Source: Bosea sp. PAMC 26642 (GTDB lineage Bacteria; Pseudomonadota; Alphaproteobacteria; Rhizobiales; Beijerinckiaceae). Taken from it: a stretch of DNA of 64,000 nucleotides. Under the pieces are notes generated by a model. That model was not told the origin of the DNA. It saw only the letters and a program-made list of their open reading frames with translations, and ran no database searches. How positions within the stretch are numbered: the first letter of the stretch is position 1; each line of letters opens with the position of its first letter. Location of the stretch: contig NZ_CP014301.1 in NCBI RefSeq assembly GCF_001562255.1, positions 2,790,001 to 2,854,000 on the forward strand, written 5' to 3'. Positions 1 to 10,200 of this stretch are shown one piece after another. The position numbers and the translations under genes were made by a program.

Positions 1-708
1 CGACACGCTCGTGCCGCGCATCAGGCAGGCGATCTCGGTGTTCGCGATGACGTCTTCCAAGGTGGCGTTCAGCACCGTGATGGTGCCCTTGCCCGGAACG
101 GTGATGGTAACGTTGTCGCCATCGGAATCGAAGGTGACCTCATCGCTGCCGAGATAGCTGGTGAGATCGATTTTATCGTTCGCGCTGAAGTCGGTGATGA
201 TATCGCCGCCAAAGTCGCCGTCGAAGACGAAGGTGTCGCTGCCCGACCCGCCGGACAGAATGTCATCCGACCCGTCATTGGCGCCGCCATTGAGAACGTC
301 GGCACCCTGGCCGCCGAACAGCGCGTCGTCGCCCTGGCCGCCGTTCAACTCGTCGCCGCCCTCGCCGCCGAACAGCGAGTCGTCACCGGAGTCGCCGAAC
401 AGAGCATCGGCACCCTGGCCGCCCGTCAGCGCGTCATCGCCCGAGCCGCCATAAATCTTGTCGGTGCCCTGACCGCCGGAAAGGTCATCGTCGCCCGAGC
501 CGCCATACAGCTTGTCGGCGCCCTGGCCGCCCGTGATCGTATCGTCGCCACTCTGTCCGTAGACCGTATCGTCGCCACTTCCAGCATCGACCTCATCGTC
601 GCCCGAGCCTGCGAACACCGTATCGTCGCCGCCCTTGGCATTGATGACGTCGTTGCCGCCGCCGGTGATGATGTCTTCGCCGCTATCGTCGCCGTTATAG
701 ATCGCCAT
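1..708 (-). CDS. RTX calcium-binding repeat protein, likely RTX-Hint, 3' part outside the window
   Basis: Reading right to left from ATG at 708, the frame is open to the window edge (236 codons) and has no signal peptide. Residues about 8-150 are glycine/aspartate-rich nonapeptide repeats of the GGxGxDxLx type (more than ten copies), which fold into a Ca2+-binding beta-roll. They are followed by a typical RTX tail with SGSDTFVF and DFSANDKIDL. The last residues before the edge, CLMRGT, look like the start of a Hint (hedgehog/intein) domain, whose first residue is a catalytic Cys followed by a GT. RTX-Hint proteins are usually exported by type I secretion; no such exporter is visible here. AAAGAGG lies 11 nt upstream of the ATG. 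An in-frame GTG at 720 is a less likely start. The repeat assignment is seen directly; the Hint domain is inferred from six residues. Confidence 0.85.
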   Translation of the reverse strand, partial: MAIYNGDDSGEDIITGGGNDVINAKGGDDTVFAGSGDDEVDAGSGDDTVYGQSGDDTITGGQGADKLYGGSGDDDLSGGQGTDKIYGGSGDDALTGGQGADALFGDSGDDSLFGGEGGDELNGGQGDDALFGGQGADVLNGGANDGSDDILSGGSGSDTFVFDGDFGGDIITDFSANDKIDLTSYLGSDEVTFDSDGDNVTITVPGKGTITVLNATLEDVIANTEIACLMRGTSVS

Positions 709-982
709 GCTGTCATCCACCTCTTTTTGTAAATCGGATCGGCACGAGGCCGGCGGGGGAAATTGGTAATTCGTCGTAGCAGCATGGTGCGTCGCGGTAA
801 AGGGTTAAGGCGCGACAACTCGCCTCACGGCTACGTCTTGGCTAACGATTCTTGACCTTAGGGTTCCCAAATTTCCCTAAAAACCAATGTATAAGTCAAA
901 AAGTAAAAGTTTTAATAAAAACTAATACTATCGAATTTGACTCAATAGTGATTCGCGCGCCCAAGCGACGATACGTAACATT

Positions 983-1015
983 TGGTTAAAATTTTAATAA
1001 TATGGTTAAAATTTT
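983..1015. repeat. Phased AT-rich direct repeat
   Basis: The 13-mer TGGTTAAAATTTT occurs at 983-995 and again at 1003-1015. The copies start 20 bp apart, close to two helical turns, so a protein bound to both would lie on one face of the DNA. It is upstream of the RTX gene. A role as a regulator or silencer binding site is inference. Confidence 0.55.
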
Positions 1016-1355
1016 TTTAACGCTGATGGCGCCCTTCGCAAGGCCCGACTCGACTCTAAGTTTCTCCACAGATTCTTACGACGGAGGGTATTTTTCGTTA
1101 GATTCAGTGACCAAAAAACCTCAACTGGGCACATTTTGGGGAACCTCCGAGGCTGTCCACGCAACCTGAAACGGTCCCGGAGCGTGGCGCTCGGCGGCCC
1201 CGTTCGGCCAAGCCGGTTGCGGTTTAGGAGAGGGTCGTCGGGGTGATTCGCGGCATTTTAAGTCACGCGAAACGGCCTGTGTGCGGCGCACAAGACCATC
1301 GCTATCCTGCGAGGTTGCTTGATTTCCCGCTTACTTCGCCGGGCCGGCCGTCACG

Positions 1356-1376
1356 CAAAAAGCCGCAAGGCGGCTG
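1356..1376 (-). terminator. Intrinsic terminator after the WcbI-type gene
   Basis: On the minus strand a perfect 6-bp stem (AGCCGC/GCGGCT, positions 1375-1361, 3-nt loop) is followed directly by a T-tract (complement of A1357-A1361). It lies about 125 nt past the stop of the 1501-2358 gene. Confidence 0.65.
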
Positions 1377-1500
1377 CGGATACGACACGTCAGGCGCCGC
1401 AAAGCCCCGCTGCAGTGCACACAATCACAGGGTGTGAAAAGCTCCGCGCAAGCCATATGCGGGAGAATGCCCGCGCAGGATGCGCCCCGGCATGGGGGGT

Positions 1501-2358
1501 TCAGGCCCGGCCGCGCACCACGTCGTAGACGCGATAGAAGGCCTCGGTCAGCGCCTCGACGGAATAGACCTGGATCTCGCCGAGTTCGACCTTGTGGTCG
1601 GCGATCGAGAGCACGGTGCGCCCGCGATAGGCCGGCTCGCCGTCGAAGGGCAGCCCGAACTTGCGCACGATCGCGGGGCTCGCTGGGATGTAGCACTCGT
1701 CGAGTCGGTAGGGCGCAGCCACCGCCTTGTCGACCTCGAATTCGAGACCGACGCGCTCGGTCAGCCGGCGCAGCATCTCGCCGAGCAGATCATTCAGGGG
1801 GTGATTTGGTGTGTAGAACAACCGCTGCGCGGCGAGGTGATCCCCGATGAAATCCGAGATCGGCACGTCGACATCGGTTTCGCGGGCGCGCAATTGCCCA
1901 AGCGAACGGCCGAACGGATCGGGCGCCTTCTGGAACAGCGGCTCCTCGGAAAACGCCTCCTGCGCCTCGGCGATCGTCGCGCCACGCTGATGCGCAGCGG
2001 AAATCTGCTCGAAGTGGTAGTCGCCGAGCGGGCCGAGCAGTTTTCCCCAGCCGCCGAGATAGATGTACTGCACGCCCGGAAAATAGCCGTCGAAATAGAT
2101 GTTCGGCCAGATCGTCACCTTGTCGCCGAAGCTCTTCTTGATCTCGGCGCTGGAGAGCCAGTCCATCTTGAATTCGTCGGAGATGCGCTGCGCGAAGACG
2201 AAATCGGCCTCTGCCAGTTTGGCATAGACACCGTCCTTGTGCTCGGCGGTCATCATGAAGACGGGGTCGAGGCGCACGACCTCGATGTCGCGCCGCGCCG
2301 TCGCCAGCATCATTTCCATGTGCTGTGCCTGGCAGTTGCCGAGGATACAGATCTTCAT
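1501..2358 (-). CDS. WcbI family polysaccharide biosynthesis putative acetyltransferase
   Basis: A 285-residue protein that begins with a beta strand running straight into a GNCQAQ motif (residues 7-12), the hallmark of the WcbI family first seen in Burkholderia capsule clusters. The family resembles SGNH hydrolases and is thought to transfer or remove acyl groups on capsule sugars. Here the early Asn-Cys-Gln replaces the classical GDS, and a conserved HPLNDLLGEML block (about residue 195) follows. No signal peptide or membrane segment is seen, so it is probably cytoplasmic. The neighbouring leftward genes, a secreted glycosidase and a pyruvyl transferase, support a surface-glycan role. The substrate is unknown. 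Confidence 0.75.
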   Translation of the reverse strand: MKICILGNCQAQHMEMMLATARRDIEVVRLDPVFMMTAEHKDGVYAKLAEADFVFAQRISDEFKMDWLSSAEIKKSFGDKVTIWPNIYFDGYFPGVQYIYLGGWGKLLGPLGDYHFEQISAAHQRGATIAEAQEAFSEEPLFQKAPDPFGRSLGQLRARETDVDVPISDFIGDHLAAQRLFYTPNHPLNDLLGEMLRRLTERVGLEFEVDKAVAAPYRLDECYIPASPAIVRKFGLPFDGEPAYRGRTVLSIADHKVELGEIQVYSVEALTEAFYRVYDVVRGRA

Positions 2359-2605
2359 ATTGCCTCAGCAGCCTCCGATGCGTCGTCCGCGGGACATGGT
2401 GCCAAACGAGCGAAGTCCTCGCCAGCATCCGCCTCGATTCAGATATTCGTGTCTACGTCCTATGATCACCAGATCAAGCCCCGGATGTGGCCGGAATACC
2501 GATTGCCCGTCCGAGTGGACCAGCTTGCTTCGATAAGGGTTGAGAAATCGCTGACATTCCGGCTGCCCGGATGCATCCGTGCCGCGCTTCGAGGCCGGCG
2601 CCGCT

Positions 2606-4006
2606 TCAATGCGGTGCCAGCGGGATCGCCGTGACCGATTCGGCCGGCAACCGCAGCCCTGTTCCCGAGGTTCCGGCGCAGGTTGCGATCCCGGCCGCCG
2701 GCTTGGACGCTGCCGGTTTGCGGTTCGCGAGCATGATGTCGAGCGGTTCCCGGCTGGGATTGGACACGATCAGACTGTCCCTCCCCGCCTTGCGCAGCAA
2801 GGCGACGCGTCCGTCGGGACTGGTCTCGATCGCGTCGGGCCGGTCGGCGTCGAGCCGCTCCGCCAGCGTCCGCATGGCGCGGTAGACCGGCTTCTCCTGT
2901 CCCTTGACGTCGAGCAGGCCCATGCTGCCCTTGCCCCAGGACTGGTCCTGGAACTCCCACTGGATCACAATGCCGACTTTGCCCGCATAGAGGCGCATCA
3001 GGTCGCGCGTACTGTAACCGGCATAGGCTTCGGTGAGCCCGATATTGTCGTCGCCCCGGTTGCGGGCATTCATGCGCTGGGTCTTGTCGAGGATGTCGGG
3101 CCGTCCGACCCCGAATTCGGTGATGGCGATCTCGGGCTTGCGCCCCAGTTCGGCAAAGCGCGCCAGCAGTTTGTCGAGTTCGGCCGACCGGTCCATGCCT
3201 GCCGCATCGTCCCAAGCGTGCAGGCTGACCACGTCGACCGCGTCGAGGATGCCGAGCGCGATGGCCTTGTCGCGGAAGAACGGCTGGGCCTCGGCGATCC
3301 GGCCCGTACCGGGACCGAAGATGCGCGGCAGCGCGACGCCGCGACGCTTCGCTTCGCCGCGGACCGCACGCACCAGCGCCAGGTAATCGGCCGGCAAGAT
3401 CTTGATGGCCCAGCTACCGTCCGGCTCGTTTGACAGCTCGACCGCGTCCAGCGGCACACCCGCCTCCGCGATGGCCTTGAGATGGGCCACGTAGAAGCGC
3501 GCCGCCAGCGACACGTTTTCCGGCTTCATGACACGCCAGGTCGGCGCCTTGGGCTTGGTGAAATCGGGCTCGCCCGGCAAAGGCGGCGGTTCCCAGATGA
3601 TCAGATGCAGCTTTGTGCGGCTGCGCGCGACGATGTCGCGCATGACTGCGGCGTGCCTGTCCGCATTGGTCATGGTCGCGAAACCCGCCGCCACAGCCAT
3701 ATCGAGCTCGGTATCGCTCATCTCCTGCCGTAGCGCCGGCTGGCGCCGCCAGCTCGGCCCCAGGGAGAACCGCAGATGATGCGGCTTCAGCGCGAGCAGC
3801 CGGTCGACCGAGGCCGGGCTCTGCACCAGAGTGGCAGGCCAGACCTGTGTGCCGAAAGCCGGCGGCGCGGGCTGCGCCGAAACCGTCTTCGCCGGCCAGT
3901 CGCAGCAGGGGACCGCATCCAGCCGGCAGGCCGCATCCTGGGCCGAAGCCGGCAAGGCCGACGCGACCATGGCTAATGCCAGGATCGCGCCGCGTAAAAG
4001 TTTCAA
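2606..4006 (-). CDS. Secreted clan GH-A-like glycoside hydrolase
   Basis: A 466-residue protein with a signal peptide (residues 1-22, cleavage after ALPASA). The mature part reads as a TIM barrel of clan GH-A: an acid/base Glu in the motif LSNEPDG (about residue 193) and a candidate nucleophile Glu in ITEFGVG (about residue 296), followed by a YAGYSTRDLMRLYAG helix and IQWEFQDQSWG near strand 8. A short beta-rich C-terminal part with SLIVSNPS follows. I cannot assign a GH family number or substrate. Being exported and next to a pyruvyl transferase and a WcbI-type enzyme, it may trim or recycle a secreted polysaccharide. It ends 247 bp before the WcbI gene, so co-transcription is possible but unproven. 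Confidence 0.7.
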   Translation of the reverse strand: MKLLRGAILALAMVASALPASAQDAACRLDAVPCCDWPAKTVSAQPAPPAFGTQVWPATLVQSPASVDRLLALKPHHLRFSLGPSWRRQPALRQEMSDTELDMAVAAGFATMTNADRHAAVMRDIVARSRTKLHLIIWEPPPLPGEPDFTKPKAPTWRVMKPENVSLAARFYVAHLKAIAEAGVPLDAVELSNEPDGSWAIKILPADYLALVRAVRGEAKRRGVALPRIFGPGTGRIAEAQPFFRDKAIALGILDAVDVVSLHAWDDAAGMDRSAELDKLLARFAELGRKPEIAITEFGVGRPDILDKTQRMNARNRGDDNIGLTEAYAGYSTRDLMRLYAGKVGIVIQWEFQDQSWGKGSMGLLDVKGQEKPVYRAMRTLAERLDADRPDAIETSPDGRVALLRKAGRDSLIVSNPSREPLDIMLANRKPAASKPAAGIATCAGTSGTGLRLPAESVTAIPLAPH

Positions 4007-4048
4007 CCGCAGGATTCCGCTCCTCGTCCTGTACGCGGCCCGACGGGC

Positions 4049-5044
4049 TCAGCGCAGTTCGTTCAGCATTTCGCGCCGCAGCCGCATCATCGAGCTGTGA
4101 GCGGCGCCGCGCAGGGCCGACACCGTCGCGCGCGGGATCGGCGCCATGTATTTCGGCAACCGCTCGGCGATGTCGGGATGGATATAGTGGCCGATCAGGT
4201 CGCGCCGCTCGATCATCTTGTAGAGGCTGTTGAACTTGTCGGTGGTGGTCAGCGTGATCGCCGGAATGCCGTAGGCGGTCGCGACGACGCAGCCATGGAA
4301 TTTCGTGCTCGCGATCACGTCGCAGGCGGCGATCTCCTTGGTCAGCTGGTCAAGGTCGTTGGGATCGACCGTCGTCATGTGCGGATAGTCGAATTCCTTC
4401 AGCCCCTCGAGATCGTCGTCGCGGATCATGCCTGTGCCGAGCACGATGTTGCGGATCTCGTAGCCGAAGCCGCGCGCCCGGTCGCAAAGCTGGGCGATAT
4501 GGTCCCAGCGCGTCGCCCCGGGTGTCAGCTTGCGCATGACCAGGCCGAAGACCTTCTTCTTCGGGTCGCGCTTCACCACCGGGTAATCCAGCGAGAACAC
4601 CATGTCGGCGCTGTAGTCGATCGGGGCCGTCGGCTTCAGCTTGGCCTTGACCCACTCGACGCTCTCGGTGTCGCGGACATTGATCTTCTTGACGTTCGGA
4701 TGCTGCACGAACTTGGCCATCTTCTCGATGACCTGCGGATCTTCGCCGATCCAGAGCGGCACGCCGACGCCGTGGTAAAAGATCGGCTTCTCCAGGAAAT
4801 GGTCATCGAAATAATTCGTCGCGAAATATTTCGGAATGAACAGATCGCCGCCACCGATGATGATGGCATCGAGTCCCTTGATCTTATCGTAGGACGCCTG
4901 CGTATAATGCGGATGCGTCAGGCTATCTTGAATGATGACCAGCTCGCAATCATAAAAATACTTTCGATAGACGTCGAGGAACAGCTCGTCCCCGTAATTG
5001 CCGTAGCCGAAATATCCGACCAATCCGATCCGCGCACGAGGCAT
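4049..5044 (-). CDS. Polysaccharide pyruvyl transferase family protein
   Basis: A 331-residue protein of the pyruvyl transferase family (CsaB/WcaK type), which transfers pyruvate from phosphoenolpyruvate to a sugar as a ketal, giving the glycan a negative charge. Seen directly: an N-terminal GYFGYGNYGDELF glycine-rich loop, the IIIGGGDLFIP segment (about 60-72), and the C-terminal ASTKFHGCVVATAYGIPAI motif that marks the donor site. No signal peptide, so cytoplasmic. It lies 42 bp upstream of the glycoside hydrolase in the same direction, a likely operon, and diverges from the hydrolase gene at 5315. Acceptor sugar unknown. Confidence 0.8.
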   Translation of the reverse strand: MPRARIGLVGYFGYGNYGDELFLDVYRKYFYDCELVIIQDSLTHPHYTQASYDKIKGLDAIIIGGGDLFIPKYFATNYFDDHFLEKPIFYHGVGVPLWIGEDPQVIEKMAKFVQHPNVKKINVRDTESVEWVKAKLKPTAPIDYSADMVFSLDYPVVKRDPKKKVFGLVMRKLTPGATRWDHIAQLCDRARGFGYEIRNIVLGTGMIRDDDLEGLKEFDYPHMTTVDPNDLDQLTKEIAACDVIASTKFHGCVVATAYGIPAITLTTTDKFNSLYKMIERRDLIGHYIHPDIAERLPKYMAPIPRATVSALRGAAHSSMMRLRREMLNELR

Positions 5045-5314
5045 CCGGTAAAACTCCGATTCGTTAAGACTGCATCATGTCACCCATAAATGACTGAAAC
5101 ATGTGCCCATTGCATGGCTCGATTTTTATCGATCACGCAAAAGTCCGGGAGCCGCCGTTTCCGGTCCGGCGGTCGGTAAGGCTTCGATAATCAATCTTGG
5201 CCCTTAACGGATCAGCGGCAGTTGCCGGCCTCGACGACCTCGCGGCCTTGCGCGATAAACGAAGTTTGGCGCTATCGCACCAAATCCGCCTCCGTTCGCA
5301 AGGCAAGATCGTAT

Positions 5315-7282
5315 ATGTCCGACAGAATTGAAATGCCACGCCTCTGTCTTATCGGAACATCGAACGCGGTATTCGCTGACGGCTACAGCCGCGCGTTTTC
5401 GGAAAGCAAGTATCTCAAAAAATTCGACAAACACGCACTGGGTTTTTCTTCCAGTCTCATGTTTTCGATGATGGCGCCACTCATTGACTTCTCGCAATAT
5501 GACATCTGCGTTCTCGATTTTGCGGTCAACGATGGCAACCAACTGGCGGCAAAAATTTCATCCCCTGAAATAATCCGCACGGCAGTCGAAGACGCAGTTG
5601 TCAAAATCTTGGAGAAAAACTGCCTGCCGGCTCTATTTATCCTGCCTGTATTGTCACTGTATAAAACAAAAAATAGCGAAATCAGAAATCTATATCTTGA
5701 AATATCAAAGAAATTCAATCTGCCTGTCTTTGACGGATACGCTTATCTTGATTTCGTGCATTCGAACGGTCAGCCTATAACGACGTTGTTCAAAGATGAT
5801 ATGCATCTGACACGCGATGTCGCGGCGTCGCTTGCCGCCTCGTTCCTTGAGGGGCTGCTCATCGCCCATCGTGTCAGGGCACCCGGCCGCCAAGCGATCG
5901 GCTCGGGCTTCACCTACAGCTACCTGGGAATCGACAAACTCGAGGTCGACCCCAGCCTCATCGGATATCGCAAGACGAAACTCTTCGCCGCCGGCGTCGC
6001 GGATATTCGCGGGACGACACCATGCCGGGTCGCCGACCCCGATCTCGAAATCATCGGCATGGGTGTGGATTGGGCGAACACGAGCGGCACGCTCGATATC
6101 GCATCTGGCGATACGGCGAGCCTCAATATCAACAACGCCTACTCCGGCGCCGACCCCAAACGCTTCATTTTCGGAATCTACCCCTGGCTGAAGCCGGTCG
6201 CGGTACAGGACGGCGTCATATCGCTGAGCGTAGAACCCAACGAGAAGGTAGCTGGCCCGGCGCGCATCGCACTCGGCGGCCTGGTCGCACGCAAGCCTGT
6301 GGACTACGCGACGACCTGTTTGCTTCCAAGGCCCATGGTCATCAGTGACGCACTGTTCAGTTCCAACAATGCGTCCCAATTCCGCGATGTGAAACGCTGG
6401 AATCGGCCCGTCCACTATTTCGACAATCTCGAAAATTTCCTCGCGACTAAAAGCGCCCCCAGTGGGATTTATTCGATAAAGGCGCTCCGGACATTCTTCG
6501 ACGTGCTGTTGGACGACCGGAAATCATCCGCCACGGTTGTCGTGTTTCACGCGGCCATCGCCAATCGGGCCGACGTCAAGCTGCCTTTCTTCGCCGGCCA
6601 GAAATTGGCGGGGGCGGATGCGAACGTCATTCTGGTGTCCGATCCGGCCCTGTACACGAATGCGAAAGTCCCGCTTGCCTGGTTTGCCGGTCGAAAGGGC
6701 TGCCCGGTTCAGCCGATCCTGCTTCTGATCCTGAAGACAATCATCGAGCGCCTCGGGACGAAGAAGCTGATCTTCACCGGGCCGTCGGGAGGAGGCTTCG
6801 CCTCGCTCTATTATTCCTACTTCTTCCCGGACTCGCTGTGCGTGCCGTCGAACCCGCAGACGATCATCGGCAATTTCAACCCGGCGGCGGTAGCCGCCTA
6901 TTGCAGAGCCTGCTTCGGCGCATCCGGCGCCGACGCGGTCGAGCGCGTCCTGCAGACTGAGATCGATTCATCTCTGCCCGATCTCTATGCCGGCGGAGTG
7001 CCGAACTACGTCATCTATTGTCAGAACAGCACGGACGATCACGTCGAACTGCAGGAGAAACCATTCCGCGCCGCGCTTCCACCGGGAGATGCGCCACGGG
7101 CTGTCTTCGTGCACGGCAACTGGGGCAACGGCCATGTCGCGCCCCCTGCCACGCAATGGAGCCAACTCCTGTCCGCCGCCGTGAACTGGCCCGGCGGCTG
7201 GGCCGGGTTCCTCCAATCCCATGATTTCAGCGAACTCGGTGCGGCATCGGGAGCGGGCCGCAACGAAAGCGGAGGGCAATGA
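5315..7282 (+). CDS. Two-domain protein: SGNH/GDSL-like plus alpha/beta-hydrolase-like
   Basis: A protein of 655 residues. The N-terminal part (about 5-185) carries a GTSN block near residue 13, AVNDG near 71 and DDMH near 156, matching SGNH hydrolase blocks I, III and V. The middle (about 200-360) is beta-rich and unassigned. The C-terminal part (about 390-640) has GPSGGG (about 490), a GxSxG-type nucleophile elbow, a later TDDH and a HGNWGNGH that could supply Asp and His. No signal peptide is evident. ATG at 5315 was chosen because the SGNH strand begins right after it; the frame is open back to 5222 but that extension looks random. The 5' third is visibly AT-richer than the rest. The context suggests polysaccharide acylation or deacylation; the exact role is unknown. 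Confidence 0.65.
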   Translation: MSDRIEMPRLCLIGTSNAVFADGYSRAFSESKYLKKFDKHALGFSSSLMFSMMAPLIDFSQYDICVLDFAVNDGNQLAAKISSPEIIRTAVEDAVVKILEKNCLPALFILPVLSLYKTKNSEIRNLYLEISKKFNLPVFDGYAYLDFVHSNGQPITTLFKDDMHLTRDVAASLAASFLEGLLIAHRVRAPGRQAIGSGFTYSYLGIDKLEVDPSLIGYRKTKLFAAGVADIRGTTPCRVADPDLEIIGMGVDWANTSGTLDIASGDTASLNINNAYSGADPKRFIFGIYPWLKPVAVQDGVISLSVEPNEKVAGPARIALGGLVARKPVDYATTCLLPRPMVISDALFSSNNASQFRDVKRWNRPVHYFDNLENFLATKSAPSGIYSIKALRTFFDVLLDDRKSSATVVVFHAAIANRADVKLPFFAGQKLAGADANVILVSDPALYTNAKVPLAWFAGRKGCPVQPILLLILKTIIERLGTKKLIFTGPSGGGFASLYYSYFFPDSLCVPSNPQTIIGNFNPAAVAAYCRACFGASGADAVERVLQTEIDSSLPDLYAGGVPNYVIYCQNSTDDHVELQEKPFRAALPPGDAPRAVFVHGNWGNGHVAPPATQWSQLLSAAVNWPGGWAGFLQSHDFSELGAASGAGRNESGGQ

Positions 7283-7291
7283 CGACGCGCC

Positions 7292-10200
7292 CTACCCCGC
7301 CACATGCACCGCAGCCGCCGCCGGCACCGCCGGCGCGCCCTCCCAGCGCGTATGCGCCGGCAGGTTCTCGCCCTTCATGATCACGGTCAAAAGACCGATC
7401 TGGGCGAAGTCGCCGACATGGGTGTCGTAGAGCACGGTCGCACCGGCCCCGACGCAGACGCCCCGGCCGAGCTTCACCCGCCCGACCTTCATGACGCGGT
7501 CCTCGTAGAGATGCGTCTGCAGGGCGGAATGCGCATTGACGGTGCAGAAATCGCCGACCTCGATGCAGTCGAACTCGGTGATGTCGGTGGAATCGAGCCA
7601 GACGCCGCGGCCGTATTTCGCGCCGAACAGCTTGAGAAACCAGGGCAGGAACGGCGTGCCGCGCAGATAGTCGAACAGCACCTTGCCGCCGAGCCCCCAA
7701 TACATCACCGCGACGGCTTCCGTCCGCATCGCCCAGAACGACCACATCGGCTTCATCACCGGTTTGTAGACGCCCATCATCAGCCATTTGATCGCGGCGC
7801 AGATCAGCGCCTGCGTCACCGCGATCAGCACCGCGACGCCCATGAAGGACAGCACGAGCCCAAGCCAGTCCTGCTCGTTGATCTTCTGCTGCAATACGAG
7901 ATCGACCGCGATCGTGCCGAAGGTGATGAACAGCATCGCCGGAAAAGAGGTGTGCAGCGCCTCGAACAGCCCCCGCGCCACCTGCTTGCGCATCGAGGGT
8001 TTGTAGGTCCAGTCCGCGCCGAGATCGACCTTCTGCCGCGTCGGCAGCCTGATCGGCGGCGAGCCGAACCAGGTGTCGCCGGCCGACATCAGCTCGTTGG
8101 CCGGCGGCTTCGACTTGATGCCGATCAGCACCCGGTCGGGGATGATCGCGCCCGGCGGCACCACCGCATCGTTGCCGACAAAGACCTGCTCGCCGGTGCG
8201 TGTCATGTCGAGGCGCATATAACCGCGCCGCATGTCCTCGTCACCGAACACGACCTCGTCGGCGATGAAGTTGCCGGCACCGATGCCGGTAAGGTCGTAG
8301 CGTCCCGACAGATTGGTCGAGATTTCGGCGCCGCTGCCGATGCGCGCGCCCATCAGGCGATACCAGGCCCGCATGTAGATCGTCGCAAACAGCGAGGACA
8401 GCGTCTCCAGCGTCACCTCGGTCGCCAGCGCCACCGTCCATTTGCGCGCATAGAAGCCCGAATGGATCGAGTAGGAGCCCGAGGTCACGCGCGGCAGGAT
8501 CGCCCAGCGCAAGCCCGCCATCAGCAGCACGGTGAAGGCGATCAGGCCGATCGCGGTCGGCCAGGTCAGCAGAGGCAGGTACCAGAGATAGCTGATCTCC
8601 GACCAGCTCGCGATCCAGTCGTCGATCTGGTCGAACAGCCAGAAGGCCGGGAAGATCGGTAGCAGGCTGATCGGCGGCACGACGATCAGCATGAAGACGT
8701 AGAACGCCGTCATCGCGGCGCGGCGGCGCGGGCTCGCCTCTGCCTGCGGCGGCAGGGACGCCAGATCGACGGTGCCGATCCTGCGGCCGGGCGACCCGTC
8801 CCAGATCTCGGCCTCGCCGATCCGCGTGCCCGGCGCGATCGCGGTCAGGTCGCCGATCTCGGCATGGTCGCCGACGACGCAGCCGCCGCCGAAGACGACG
8901 GAGGCGCCGGCCGATACGTCCTTGCCGATCGTGATCCTGCTGATGATCAGCTTGTCGCCGATCGCCTCGCCATTGGCGAAGGTGGTCTTGGACCCGAAGG
9001 CCGAGCCGGCCCCGATCTCGATCAGGTCGATGGCGCCGGCCTCATAGTCGGAAATGATGACGTCGCGCCCGACCTTGGCGCCGAGCAGGCGCCAGTAGAC
9101 GCGCATCACCGGAGTGCCCTGCAGCCATTTGATGTGCACCAGCCCGGCGACGCGCGCCGCAAACCACCAGCGGAAATAATACACGCCCCAGAGCGGATAC
9201 TCACCAGGCCTGGTGCGGCCGAGTACGATCCATTTCAGCGCGATGGCGATGAAGCCGGTGACGATGGTGATCGCGACATAGACGCCCAGCAGCGCGGCGA
9301 TCTGGCCGGGCAGCGGCAGGTTCTCGCCCGAAAGCAGCATGTAGGTGACGAAGATGCCGAGCCATTGCGCGGTCGACAGCCCGATGATCACCGGCAGCGC
9401 CACAGCCTGCGCCAGCCCGCACAGGAAACGCCGCAGGAAGGGCGGTGGCGTGAAGGAGAGGTCCTGCGCCTCGGCGATGCCACGCCCGTCGAGCAATGCC
9501 GCCATGCCGCGCAAGGAGCGCGCGCCATAGACGTCCTGCAGCGTGATCCCGGCATAGGCCGGCGTCTCGCGCACGATCGAGATAAAGCGTGCCGCCAGCA
9601 GCGAATGGCCGCCGAGATCGACGAAGAAATCGGCCTCCAGCGGCAGCGACGCCGCACCGAGCACGCGCTTGGCCGCCTCCAGCAGGGCGGCCTCGGTCGC
9701 ATTGCGCGGCGGCTCCTGCTCGCCGGCGGCCGCAGGTGCCGTCAGGGGCGCGGCCTTAAGCATCTTGCGGTCGATCTTGCCGGAGACCATGCGCGGCAGC
9801 GACCCGACCGCCTCGAAATGCGCCGGCACCATATAGGGCGGCAGCTTGTCCCGCAGCGCTGCGCGTAACGCCGCCCCGTCCACCGCGATGCCAGGCTCGG
9901 CCACGACGAAGGCCACCAGCCGCTCGATCTCCTCGTCGGTGCGCATCACCACCGCCGCCTGGTTGACGCCCGGCTCGTCGGCAAGCTTCGATTCGATCTC
10001 GCCGAGTTCGACCCGGAAGCCGCGGATCTTGATCTGGTCGTCGATGCGACCGTGGAAGACGATGTTGCCATTGTCGTCGAGGCTGACCGCATCGCCCGAG
10101 CGGTAGAGCACGGGATCGTCGATCCCGCCGAAGGGATTGGCGATGAACTTCTCCGCCGTCAGCTCGGGGCGTCCATGATAGCCCTTGGCGACGCCGGGAC

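Larger units (their letters stand above)
709..1500. other. AT-rich intergenic region upstream of the RTX gene
   Basis: This 792-bp stretch has no credible gene. About 840-1130 is strikingly AT-rich compared with the rest of the window, with runs of A and T and TTAA steps. It is the promoter side of the leftward RTX gene and the 3' side of the leftward WcbI gene. The segment 1130-1350 is ordinary GC-rich sequence in which I see nothing. A terminator for the WcbI gene sits near 1361-1375. Confidence 0.7.

Noticed and set aside
240..700. Regular short repeats that could suggest a CRISPR array
   Set aside because: Repeat spacing is 27 bp without unique spacers and translates into RTX nonapeptides on the minus strand.
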